In this document: positions 50,466 to 58,437 of the stretch, piece after piece | How the letters are laid out: every line of letters starts with the position of its first letter | Numbering within the stretch: position 1 is the stretch's first letter | NCBI GenBank assembly: GCA_045586405.1 | Contig: JAZNAG010000012.1 | Span: forward strand, 1 to 58,437 | Length of the DNA: 58,437 nt | Direction: 5' to 3' | Source of the DNA: SIG607 sp045586405 | GTDB taxonomy: Bacteria; Bacillota; Clostridia; Oscillospirales; Acutalibacteraceae | Position numbers and translations under genes: made by a program | Notes under the pieces: model-generated | The model's input: the letters and a program-made list of their open reading frames with translations, nothing else | Database searches by the model: none | What the model was told of the DNA's origin: nothing

Positions 50466-50540
50466 GGAGCTGCTAACCAGATTCGAACTGGTGACCTCAT
50501 CCTTACCAAGGATGTGCTCTACCACCTGAGCCATAGCAGC
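50465..50540 (-). tRNA. tRNA-Thr (anticodon GGT)
   Basis: The minus strand folds into a full cloverleaf: acceptor GCTGCTA/TAGCAGC, anticodon stem CATCC/GGATG around loop TTGGTAA, and T arm ACCAG-TTCGAAT-CTGGT. Discriminator U and the CCA end are encoded. It reads threonine codons ACC/ACU. Confidence 0.96.
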
Positions 50541-50556
50541 GTACCGAACGATATAT

Positions 50557-50585
50557 ATTATACCTAATGCTTATATAAAAGTCAA
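50557..50585 (-). promoter_or_regulatory. Promoter of tRNA-Thr
   Basis: TTGACT, 17 bases, TATAAT on the minus strand, 17 bases before the tRNA. Confidence 0.82.
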
Positions 50586-50610
50586 GCATTTTTTATCATT
50601 TATATATACA

Positions 50611-50641
50611 AAAAACTCCGTTCACAAGGAACGGAGTTTTT
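50611..50641 (-). terminator. Terminator after tuf
   Basis: AAAAACTCCGTTC and GAACGGAGTTTTT with a 5-base loop. Confidence 0.9.
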
Positions 50642-50651
50642 TAAGGTTTAA

Positions 50652-51851
50652 TTATTCGTTGATAGCGGTTACAACGCCGGAACCAACGGTACGGCCACCT
50701 TCACGGATAGCGAAACGAAGACCTTCTTCGATAGCGATAGGAGTGATGAGTTCAACATCCATCTCTACATTATCGCCAGGCATACACATTTCGGTACCTG
50801 CGGGAAGAGATACAACGCCGGTAACGTCAGTAGTTCTGAGATAGAACTGAGGACGATAGTTGTTGAAGAAAGGAGTATGACGTCCGCCTTCTTCTTTGGT
50901 AAGGATATAAACCTGACCATGGAACTTGGTGTGGGGGTTGATAGAACCGGTCTTACAAAGAACCTGGCCACGCTCAACACCTTCACGGTCTACACCACGG
51001 AGGAGAGCACCGATGTTATCACCAGCCTCACAGTAGTCAAGAGTCTTACGGAACATTTCCATAGAGGTAACAACAGTCTTCTTTCTCTCTTCGGTAAGAC
51101 CGATGATTTCAACTTCGTCACCAGCATGGAGCTGACCACGCTCAACACGGCCGGTAACAACAGTACCACGACCGGAGATGGTCATAACGTCCTCGATAGG
51201 CATAAGGAAGGGCATGTCAGCCTTACGATCAGGAGTAGGAATGTAGGAGTCAACTGCATCCATAAGCTCAGCAATAGGAGCGTAAGCAGGATCAGAAGCA
51301 TCCTCGGGAGCTTCGAGAGCCTTAAGAGCAGAACCCTTAATGATAGGAGTATCATCGCCGGGGAACTCATACTTGTCAAGAGTCTCACGGATTTCCATTT
51401 CAACGAGCTCGAGAAGTTCGGGGTCGTCAACCTGGTCAACCTTGTTCATGAATACTACGATGTAAGGAACGCCAACCTGACGAGCAAGAAGGAGATGTTC
51501 CTTAGTCTGAGCCATAGGACCGTCAGTAGAAGCGATAACGAGAATAGCACCGTCCATCTGAGCAGCACCGGTGATCATGTTCTTAACGTAGTCAGCGTGT
51601 CCGGGGCAGTCAACGTGTGCATAGTGACGTACGTCGGTTTCATACTCAACGTGTGCGGTATTGATAGTAATACCACGCTCTCTTTCTTCGGGAGCTTTAT
51701 CGATGTTTGCATAATCTTCGAAAGCAGCCTGGCCCTTTAAAGAAAGATACTTAGTAATAGCAGCGGTAAGAGTAGTCTTACCATGGTCAACGTGACCGAT
51801 AGTACCAATGTTTACATGGGGTTTGGTACGTTCAAAATGTGCCTTTGCCAT
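50652..51851 (-). CDS. tuf: Elongation factor Tu
   Basis: A 399-residue protein with G1 'GHVDHGKTT', 'DCPGHADY', 'NKVD' and switch I 'EERERGITIN'. EF-Tu carries aminoacyl-tRNA to the ribosome. It closes the str operon and is followed by a terminator. TAGGAGG precedes the ATG at 51851. The gene is free of the antisense-looking frames, which are shadows of its codon bias. Confidence 0.98.
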   Translation of the reverse strand: MAKAHFERTKPHVNIGTIGHVDHGKTTLTAAITKYLSLKGQAAFEDYANIDKAPEERERGITINTAHVEYETDVRHYAHVDCPGHADYVKNMITGAAQMDGAILVIASTDGPMAQTKEHLLLARQVGVPYIVVFMNKVDQVDDPELLELVEMEIRETLDKYEFPGDDTPIIKGSALKALEAPEDASDPAYAPIAELMDAVDSYIPTPDRKADMPFLMPIEDVMTISGRGTVVTGRVERGQLHAGDEVEIIGLTEERKKTVVTSMEMFRKTLDYCEAGDNIGALLRGVDREGVERGQVLCKTGSINPHTKFHGQVYILTKEEGGRHTPFFNNYRPQFYLRTTDVTGVVSLPAGTEMCMPGDNVEMDVELITPIAIEEGLRFAIREGGRTVGSGVVTAINE

Positions 51852-51941
51852 TTTTGAATTCCTCCTAAAAATAAATTGATAGCTTAGCTAATCATAGTTT
51901 AACAAATTTATTTGCAAATTTCAAGACTTTTATTTAATAAA

Positions 51942-54023
51942 TTAGTCTTTCTTTGCTCTAGCAGTAATGATTTTTTCTGCAACGCTCTTGGGAACGGGTT
52001 TGTAACCGTCGGGTTCCATTACGTACTGACCACGGCCCTGAGTCTTAGAACGAAGGTCGGTAGCATAGCCGAACATATCAGCAAGCGGAACATGAGCATT
52101 GATCTGCTTAATGCCGCCACGGTCTTCAAATCCAAGGATTTCGCCACGACGAGCAATAAGGTCACCCTGTACAGAACCGAAGTATTCTTCGGGAACGTTA
52201 ACTGCAACCTTCATGATAGGTTCGAGAAGTACGGGGTCAGCTTTTCTTGCGGCCTCTTTGAATGCCATAGAACCGGCAATCTTAAATGCCATTTCAGAAG
52301 AGTCAACTTCGTGGTAAGAACCATCATAAAGTGTAACCTTAACGTCAACAACAGGATAGCTAGCAAGTACACCTGCGTTAAGAGCGCCCTTGATACCGGT
52401 ATCAACAGCAGGAATGTATTCCTTAGGAATAGCACCACCGGTTACAGAGTTGATAAACTCATAACCCTTACCTGACTCGTTAGGTTCAAGAATAATCTTA
52501 ACGTGACCGTACTGACCGGAACCACCGGACTGACGTTTGTACTTGGTTTCGTGATCAACCTTCTGACGAATGGTTTCTTTATAAGCAACCTGAGGAGCAC
52601 CAACGTTAGCTTCAACCTTGAACTCGCGAAGGAGACGGTCAACGATAATTTCAAGATGGAGCTCACCCATACCGGCGATAATGGTCTGACCGGTTTCTTC
52701 ATCAGTGTAAGCCTTAAATGTAGGATCTTCCTCTGCAAGTTTTGCAAGAGCAATACCCATTTTTTCCTGACCTGCTTTAGTCTTAGGCTCAACAGCAACA
52801 CGAATAACAGGCTCAGGGAAGTTCATTGATTCAAGGATTACAGGATGCTTTTCATCACAAAGAGTATCACCGGTAGTGGTGTTCTTAAGACCTACGGCAG
52901 CGGCAATATCACCGGAATAGCAGGTTTCAAGGTCTTCTCTGTGGTTAGCGTGCATCTGAAGGATACGTCCCATTCTTTCTCTGTTATCCTTAACAGAGTT
53001 ATAAACGGTAGCACCTGAATCAACAGAACCAGAATAAACACGGAAGTAGCAGATTTTACCTACGAAGGGGTCAGTTGCAACCTTGAAAGCAAGAGCTGCA
53101 AAAGGCTCACTATCGGTAGAATGACGAACTTCTTCCTCATCGGTGTCGGGGTTAACGCCTTTGATTGCTTCAATGTCGGTAGGAGCCGGCATATAGTCAA
53201 TAATAGCGTCGAGTAAGGGCTGAACACCCTTGTTACGATAAGAAGTACCGCAGCAAACGGGAACCATTTTGTTATCAATGGTAGCCTTACGGATAATCTT
53301 CTTAATCTGTTCAACGGTAGGTTCTTCACCTTCGAAGTATTTTTCCATAAGCTCATCGTCCATTTCAACAACAGACTCAATAAGAGCGGTACGATACTTC
53401 TCGGCAAGTTCTTTCATATCCTCAGGAATTTCTTCCTCACGAACATCTTTACCCATATCGTCGTAATAAATTTCAGCAACATTGTTAACAAGGTCAACAA
53501 TACCGCAGAAAGTATCTTCAGAGCCGATAGGCAACTGAATCGGAACCGCATTACACTGTAAACGGTCCTTTACCATGTCAAGAACATGGTAGAAGTCAGC
53601 ACCCATAATGTCCATTTTATTTACATAAATCATTCTGGGTACTTTGTATTCGTCAGCCTGTCTCCAAACGGTTTCAGACTGAGGTTCAACACCACCCTTT
53701 GCACACATAACGGTTACAGAACCGTCAAGTACACGCAAAGAACGCTGAACTTCAACAGTAAAGTCAACGTGACCAGGGGTGTCGATAATATTGATACGAT
53801 GGTCCTTCCAGAAACATGTAGTAGCAGCAGAAGTAATGGTAATACCTCTCTCCTGCTCCTGCTCCATCCAGTCCATTGTAGCACCGCCATCGTGGGTTTC
53901 ACCCATCTTATGATTCTTACCTGTATAGAAAAGAATACGTTCGGTGGTGGTGGTTTTACCGGCGTCAATATGAGCCATAATACCAATATTTCTGGTCATT
54001 TCAAGAGATACCTTTCTTGGCAT
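51942..54023 (-). CDS. fusA: Elongation factor G
   Basis: A 693-residue translocase with 'AHIDAGKTTTTER', 'DTPGHVDFT', 'NKMD' and the domain IV tip 'SGGSGQYGHV'. It moves tRNAs and mRNA through the ribosome and works with RRF. It lies between rpsG and tuf in the usual order. ATGGAGG precedes the start. Confidence 0.98.
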   Translation of the reverse strand: MPRKVSLEMTRNIGIMAHIDAGKTTTTERILFYTGKNHKMGETHDGGATMDWMEQEQERGITITSAATTCFWKDHRINIIDTPGHVDFTVEVQRSLRVLDGSVTVMCAKGGVEPQSETVWRQADEYKVPRMIYVNKMDIMGADFYHVLDMVKDRLQCNAVPIQLPIGSEDTFCGIVDLVNNVAEIYYDDMGKDVREEEIPEDMKELAEKYRTALIESVVEMDDELMEKYFEGEEPTVEQIKKIIRKATIDNKMVPVCCGTSYRNKGVQPLLDAIIDYMPAPTDIEAIKGVNPDTDEEEVRHSTDSEPFAALAFKVATDPFVGKICYFRVYSGSVDSGATVYNSVKDNRERMGRILQMHANHREDLETCYSGDIAAAVGLKNTTTGDTLCDEKHPVILESMNFPEPVIRVAVEPKTKAGQEKMGIALAKLAEEDPTFKAYTDEETGQTIIAGMGELHLEIIVDRLLREFKVEANVGAPQVAYKETIRQKVDHETKYKRQSGGSGQYGHVKIILEPNESGKGYEFINSVTGGAIPKEYIPAVDTGIKGALNAGVLASYPVVDVKVTLYDGSYHEVDSSEMAFKIAGSMAFKEAARKADPVLLEPIMKVAVNVPEEYFGSVQGDLIARRGEILGFEDRGGIKQINAHVPLADMFGYATDLRSKTQGRGQYVMEPDGYKPVPKSVAEKIITARAKKD

Positions 54024-54059
54024 AACTTAAACCTCCATAGTAATATCAGTAGTATAGGA

Positions 54060-54530
54060 CTACCATCTGTAATGTGCAAATGCTCTGTTAGCTTCTGCCA
54101 TCTTATGAGTGTCTTCACGCTTCTTGGCAGCACCGCCGATACCGTTAACGGCATCAAGGATTTCTGCAGCAAGACGCTCTTTCATCGTTCTTTCAGAACG
54201 AGCACGGCTGTAAGTTGTCAGCCAACGCAGACCAAGAGTCTGCTTTCTTTCGGGACGAACCTCAAAAGGAACCTGATAGGTTGCACCGCCCTTACGAACG
54301 GCCTTAACTTCGAGCTGGGGCATAATGTTTTCCATAGCAGCATCGAAAACCTCAAGAGCTTCTTTCCCTGTTTTTTCACTAATAATGTCGAAAGCACCAT
54401 ATACAATCTTCTGTGCTACACCCTTTTTACCATCTAACATTACGTTATTGATAAGACGGGTAACAACTTTAGAATTGTACACCGGATCCGGCAATACATC
54501 GCGTTTAGCAATAATACCTCTTCTTGGCAC
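54060..54530 (-). CDS. rpsG: 30S ribosomal protein S7
   Basis: A 156-residue protein beginning M(V)PRRGIIAKRDV. GTG at 54530 is the start: AAGGAGGG lies seven bases before it. 'RSERTMKERLAAEILDA' and the C-terminal 'NRAFAHYRW' are standard. S7 nucleates the 3' domain of 16S rRNA. Confidence 0.97.
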   Translation of the reverse strand: MPRRGIIAKRDVLPDPVYNSKVVTRLINNVMLDGKKGVAQKIVYGAFDIISEKTGKEALEVFDAAMENIMPQLEVKAVRKGGATYQVPFEVRPERKQTLGLRWLTTYSRARSERTMKERLAAEILDAVNGIGGAAKKREDTHKMAEANRAFAHYRW

Positions 54531-54657
54531 TTTACTTCCCTCCTTCATAATGATGATATCATAGGTACTCGAGTGACAAATTCCCGTACGCACCAAGCAT
54601 AAGGCGTATAAAATATATATACACCGCTGCTTGTACTATGCAGCAGAGATTCGTCTT

Positions 54658-55077
54658 TTACTTACCTGCCTTAGGACGTTTTGCACCGTACTTAGAACGG
54701 CTCTGCATTCTGTTTGCAACACCCTGTGTATCAAGTGTACCACGAACAATATGGTAACGAACACCAGGGAGGTCCTTTACACGTCCGCCACGGATCAAAA
54801 CAACGCTATGTTCCTGAAGATTGTGACCAATTCCGGGAATGTAAGCTGAAACTTCGATACCGTTGCTAAGTCTTACTCTGGCAATCTTACGAAGCGCTGA
54901 GTTAGGCTTTTTCGGTGTAGCAGTCTTTACGGCTGTGCAGACGCCTCTCTTCTGCGGAGAATCATTGTCAGTAAGCTTGCGTTTCATAGAGTTATAACCC
55001 TTAAGAAGTGCAGGAGCTTTGGCCTTTTTCTCAACATCTTGACGTCCACTGCGAACCAACTGGTTAAAAGTAGGCAT
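54658..55077 (-). CDS. rpsL: 30S ribosomal protein S12
   Basis: A 139-residue protein beginning MPTFNQLVRSGR from ATG 55077 (TAGGAGG upstream). 'TPKKPNSALRK' and 'RVKDLPGVRYH' carry Lys43 and Lys88, the unmutated residues in streptomycin-sensitive strains. The L7Ae-like gene that often lies between rpoC and rpsL in Firmicutes is absent. Confidence 0.97.
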   Translation of the reverse strand: MPTFNQLVRSGRQDVEKKAKAPALLKGYNSMKRKLTDNDSPQKRGVCTAVKTATPKKPNSALRKIARVRLSNGIEVSAYIPGIGHNLQEHSVVLIRGGRVKDLPGVRYHIVRGTLDTQGVANRMQSRSKYGAKRPKAGK

Positions 55078-55105
55078 AACACACCTCCTATTAAAAATGT
55101 ATATG

Positions 55106-55133
55106 ACGCAGACAGGAATTTTCCTGCCTGCGT
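55106..55133. promoter_or_regulatory. Hairpin in the rpoC-rpsL gap
   Basis: ACGCAGACAGGAA and TTCCTGCCTGCGT pair with one mismatch around TT. The lack of a T run argues against a plain terminator; it could be a leader element of the str genes or a processing site. Confidence 0.45.
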
Positions 55134-55233
55134 TATATCTATTTACCGTGCGAAACACATAGTTTCGCAGACTAACAAATTGTAACACCAAAATTATAAT
55201 TTGTCAATAGAAAACAAAAATTTAATTAAATAA

Positions 55234-58200
55234 TCATTCTGCTATTGTTACAACTTCAGCTTCGGTAAAAGCCTCCTCAGGTTCTTCAAGCACTACATCG
55301 TTAGATTTAACGCCCGTACCTGCAGGAATAAGTTTACCGATAATAACATTTTCTTTAAGACCGAACAAGGGATCAACCTTACCCTTAATAGCAGCTTCGG
55401 TAAGAACACGGGTGGTTTCCTGGAAGGAAGCAGCTGAAAGGAATGATTCGGTTGCAAGAGATGCCTTGGTAATACCGAGAAGTAATGGCTTGTGCTGTGC
55501 CTCGGCAATACCTGCCTCCCCTGCTTCAAGACGGTCTTTAATTGATTTGTTAGCGGCACGTACTTCTTCAACATCGTAACGAACATTCTGAAGAAGTTCG
55601 GTAGAACCGGACTCGGTAATAAGGTGTTTCTTCATCATCTGACGAATAATTACCTCAATGTGCTTATCGTTGATATCAACACCCTGTGTACGATATGCAT
55701 TCTGAATTTCAGCAATAATATAGTGCTGAACAGCCTCAGGTCCCTGAGCCTCAAGAATATCCTGAGGATACTTAGAACCGGAGATAAGCAACTGACCGGG
55801 AACAACAAAATCACCGTCGTCAACAAGAGGATTAACACCATAAGGTATAGTAATTTTCTCCTCAGTTTTATCGTTGCGGATATTGATGGTTTTGCTCTTC
55901 TTTTCATCAACGATAGATACCTGACCGCCGATTTTAGCAATAAGACCGCAATGCTTAGGTCTACGTGCTTCGAAGAGTTCTTCAACACGAGGCAGACCTT
56001 GGGTAATATCTTCTGTACTTGCGATACCACCGGTATGGAAGGTTCTCATTGTAAGCTGAGTACCGGGTTCACCGATAGACTGAGCAGCAACGATACCAAC
56101 AGCTTCACCGGTAGTAACAGGTTTACCTGTTGCAAGGTTAGCGCCGTAACACTTCTTACATACGCCGTGATCGGAAACGCAGGAAAGAATTGAACGGATT
56201 TCTACTTCTTCTACACCGGTAGAGCAAATAAACTTAGCATCATCAGCGGTAAGAAGTTTTTCATTTGAAACGAGCACTTCGCCGGTCTTACTGTCAACGA
56301 AATCGTTAAGCAGATAACGACCTACAAGACGCTCTTCAAGGGGTTCAATAACGTGGTTGCCGTCTTTAATTTCAGTAACGGTAAGACCTTCGGCAGTGCC
56401 GCAGTCTTCCTCACGGATGATAACATCCTGCGCAACGTCAACAAGACGACGGGTAAGGTAACCTGAGTCAGCAGTACGAAGTGCTGTATCGGCAAGACCT
56501 TTACGAGCACCACGAGAAGAAATAAAGTACTCAAGTACATTAAGACCTTCACGATAGTTAGCACGAATCGGAACTTCAATAACCTTACCGGCGGTATTGG
56601 CAATAAGACCACGCATACCTGCAAGCTGACGAATCTGGCTCATAGAACCACGGGCGCCTGAGTCTGCCATCATAAAGATGGGGTTGAACTCATCAAGGTT
56701 GCCCTTAAGTTCATCAGCAACATCTTCGGTTGCCTTATTCCATATTTCAATAACATGACGGCTACGCTCGTCATTACTCATATAACCACGACGGTACTTT
56801 TTGGTAACCTTATCGATTTCAGCTTCAGCAGCCTTCATAATATCACTCTTGGTTTCAGGGATAACTGCATCAAATACAGCAACGGTAATAGCGCCCTGAG
56901 TAGAATACTTAAAGCCGGTAGCTTTAATGTTATCAAGTACGATAGAGGAAGCGCTTGTTCCCTTTTCGATAATACATTTATCAATAATCTTACCAAGAGC
57001 CTTTTTGCCAACCTTATTCTGAATGATATCGTCGTTACTGTTAACAACGGTAGCATTCTCGTCTTTCAGACGGAAAGACCATTCAAGGTCGAGCTCATGA
57101 CCTTTTACTGTACGGTCAACAAAGCCAAGGTCCTGAGGAATAGATTCATTAAAGATAATGAAACCAACAGTACACCATACAAGACGAGAAAGTCCGTCTT
57201 CACGGGTGAAACGAACACGGATAGGCGCATGAAGACCTACAAGTCCGTTAGAATAAGCCATTATGGCTTCGTTCTTATCACGGAATACCTTATTGATACC
57301 CTGCTCTTCTGTCTTAACAATGGTAAGATAGTAAGAACCGAGAACCATATCCTGTGTAGGAACTACAACAGGCTTACCGTCAGAAGGCTTGAGCAGGTTG
57401 TTTGCAGCAAGCATAAGGAAGCGAGCTTCAGCCTGAGCCTCTGCAGAAAGAGGTACGTGAACAGCCATCTGGTCACCGTCGAAGTCGGCGTTGTATGCGG
57501 TACATACAAGAGGATGGAGTTTAAGTGCTTTACCTTCAACAAGTACGGGCTCAAACGCCTGAATACCAAGTCTGTGAAGTGTAGGAGCACGGTTAAGAAG
57601 AACAGGGTGTTCTTTAATAACGGTTTCCAGTGCATCCCAGATATCACCGCTTGCGCGTTCAACGGCTTTTCTTGCCGCTTTGATATTTGGAACCTTCTTT
57701 TCTTCAACAAGACGCTTCATAACGAAGGGTTTGAAGAGTTCAAGAGCCATTTCCTTAGGAAGACCGCACTGGTACATCTTAAGTTCAGGACCAACAACGA
57801 TAACCGAACGACCGGAATAGTCAACACGTTTACCGAGAAGGTTCTGGCGGAAACGTCCCTGTTTACCTTTGAGCATATCGGAAAGGGATTTAAGAGGACG
57901 GTTGGAAGGTCCGGTTACCGGACGGCCTTTTCTGCCGTTGTCGATAAGTGCGTCAACCGCTTCCTGAAGCATACGTTTTTCGTTGCGGACGATGATATCC
58001 GGAGCGCCGAGTTCAAGAAGTCTTTTAAGGCGGTTGTTTCTGTTGATGACTCTTCTGTAAAGGTCGTTGAGGTCGGAAGATGCAAATCTTCCGCCGTCAA
58101 GCTGAACCATAGGTCTGATATCCGGAGGGATAACAGGAACTACATCGAGAATCATCCATTCCGGACGGTTGCCGGAAAGGCGGAAGGCTTCGACAACTTC

Positions 58201-58437
58201 AAGACGTTTGAGAAGGCGGACACGTTTCTGTCCGGAAGCGTTCTCAAGTTCTTCATGAAGCTGTGCGGAAAGGGCTTCAAGGTCAATGTCCTTGAGAAGG
58301 AGCTGAACAGCTTCTGCGCCCATTCCTGCCTGGAAGTCTTCTTCATATTTTTCACGCATATCGCGGTATTCCTTCTCGGTAAGAAGCTGTTTCTTTTCAA
58401 GAGGGGTGGTACCGGGATCGGTGACGATATAGCTTGC
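55234..58437 (-). CDS. rpoC: RNA polymerase beta' subunit, N-terminus outside window
   Basis: The frame is open to the last base of the window, so about 1067 C-terminal codons are visible and roughly 130 N-terminal ones, including the zinc finger, are missing. 'YNADFDGDQMAVHVPLS' holds the three aspartates that bind the catalytic Mg2+, and 'TMRTFHTGGIAS' is part of the trigger loop. It lies upstream of the str ribosomal genes, as in other bacteria. Confidence 0.98.
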   Translation of the reverse strand, partial: ASYIVTDPGTTPLEKKQLLTEKEYRDMREKYEEDFQAGMGAEAVQLLLKDIDLEALSAQLHEELENASGQKRVRLLKRLEVVEAFRLSGNRPEWMILDVVPVIPPDIRPMVQLDGGRFASSDLNDLYRRVINRNNRLKRLLELGAPDIIVRNEKRMLQEAVDALIDNGRKGRPVTGPSNRPLKSLSDMLKGKQGRFRQNLLGKRVDYSGRSVIVVGPELKMYQCGLPKEMALELFKPFVMKRLVEEKKVPNIKAARKAVERASGDIWDALETVIKEHPVLLNRAPTLHRLGIQAFEPVLVEGKALKLHPLVCTAYNADFDGDQMAVHVPLSAEAQAEARFLMLAANNLLKPSDGKPVVVPTQDMVLGSYYLTIVKTEEQGINKVFRDKNEAIMAYSNGLVGLHAPIRVRFTREDGLSRLVWCTVGFIIFNESIPQDLGFVDRTVKGHELDLEWSFRLKDENATVVNSNDDIIQNKVGKKALGKIIDKCIIEKGTSASSIVLDNIKATGFKYSTQGAITVAVFDAVIPETKSDIMKAAEAEIDKVTKKYRRGYMSNDERSRHVIEIWNKATEDVADELKGNLDEFNPIFMMADSGARGSMSQIRQLAGMRGLIANTAGKVIEVPIRANYREGLNVLEYFISSRGARKGLADTALRTADSGYLTRRLVDVAQDVIIREEDCGTAEGLTVTEIKDGNHVIEPLEERLVGRYLLNDFVDSKTGEVLVSNEKLLTADDAKFICSTGVEEVEIRSILSCVSDHGVCKKCYGANLATGKPVTTGEAVGIVAAQSIGEPGTQLTMRTFHTGGIASTEDITQGLPRVEELFEARRPKHCGLIAKIGGQVSIVDEKKSKTINIRNDKTEEKITIPYGVNPLVDDGDFVVPGQLLISGSKYPQDILEAQGPEAVQHYIIAEIQNAYRTQGVDINDKHIEVIIRQMMKKHLITESGSTELLQNVRYDVEEVRAANKSIKDRLEAGEAGIAEAQHKPLLLGITKASLATESFLSAASFQETTRVLTEAAIKGKVDPLFGLKENVIIGKLIPAGTGVKSNDVVLEEPEEAFTEAEVVTIAE

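Noticed and set aside
50465..50540. tRNA-Thr as an integration site
   Set aside because: The 3' end of the tRNA is not duplicated anywhere in the window and no integrase is present.
50877..51740. 287-codon plus-strand frame opposite tuf
   Set aside because: It is antisense to a strongly conserved gene, has no ribosome site and has low-complexity composition created by tuf codon bias.
53586..54437. 283-codon plus-strand frame opposite fusA and rpsG
   Set aside because: It spans two real genes on the other strand and has no recognisable protein motif.

Overview
The window looks like a chromosomal segment of a low-GC, spore-forming Clostridia-type Firmicute, probably a gut Oscillospiraceae/Ruminococcaceae relative. 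The evidence is the AGGAGG/GAGGTG ribosome sites, SpoVA proteins, SipL and SpoVM, the priA-def-fmt-rsmB-rlmN-stp-prkC-rsgA-spoVM order, and a carbohydrate-rich accessory region. The organism assignment is inference; no rRNA lies in the window.

Layout. 1-2.5 kb: a partial GNAT acetyltransferase, a zinc-ribbon XRE regulator, a membrane protein and an orphan AbiEi-like (DUF6088) protein. 2.5-3.3 kb: spoVAD, cut off at its C-terminus. 3.4-17.5 kb: a sugar and sugar-acid island with a SIS protein, GH116 glycosidase plus LacI repressor, quinone oxidoreductase, metallo-beta-lactamase fold hydrolase, Gfo/Idh and zinc dehydrogenases, two AraC regulators, an AroD-like protein, a sialidase-fold/AraC fusion and a fused KDGal kinase-KDPGal aldolase. 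The island carries broken genes: a collapsed SDR, a poly-A frameshift and a gene stub. 17.5-21.6 kb: one intact spoVAC and two extra copies of its last 39 codons plus terminator, which separate a YitT cassette from a LysR/aminotransferase cassette. This reads like tandem insertion at the 3' end of spoVAC and is the most unusual structure seen. 21.6-27.2 kb: an xpt-bmp-ABC purine/nucleoside uptake operon. 27.4-41.1 kb: sipL, spoVM with an unannotated 49-codon membrane-protein gene, then rsgA, prkC, stp, rlmN, rsmB, fmt, def, priA, rpoZ, gmk, remA and yicC. 41-49 kb: a DMT transporter, phosphatase, PQ-loop protein, GHL6/GH151-like glycosidase, KDPG aldolase with a P-loop kinase, a CsoR metal-sensing locus and a polysaccharide deacetylase. 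48.9-50.5 kb: a repeat-rich interval with a lipoprotein behind a strongly folded leader and an array of different hairpins joined by a constant linker. 50.5-58.4 kb: tRNA-Thr and the str operon (tuf, fusA, rpsG, rpsL) downstream of partial rpoC.

Function. The accessory genes suggest uptake-independent breakdown of glycosides and channelling of hexonates through 2-keto-3-deoxy sugar acids, each module with a local regulator. The core genes cover translation, division-linked signalling and sporulation. All calls come from reading translated sequence and motifs; no database search was possible.
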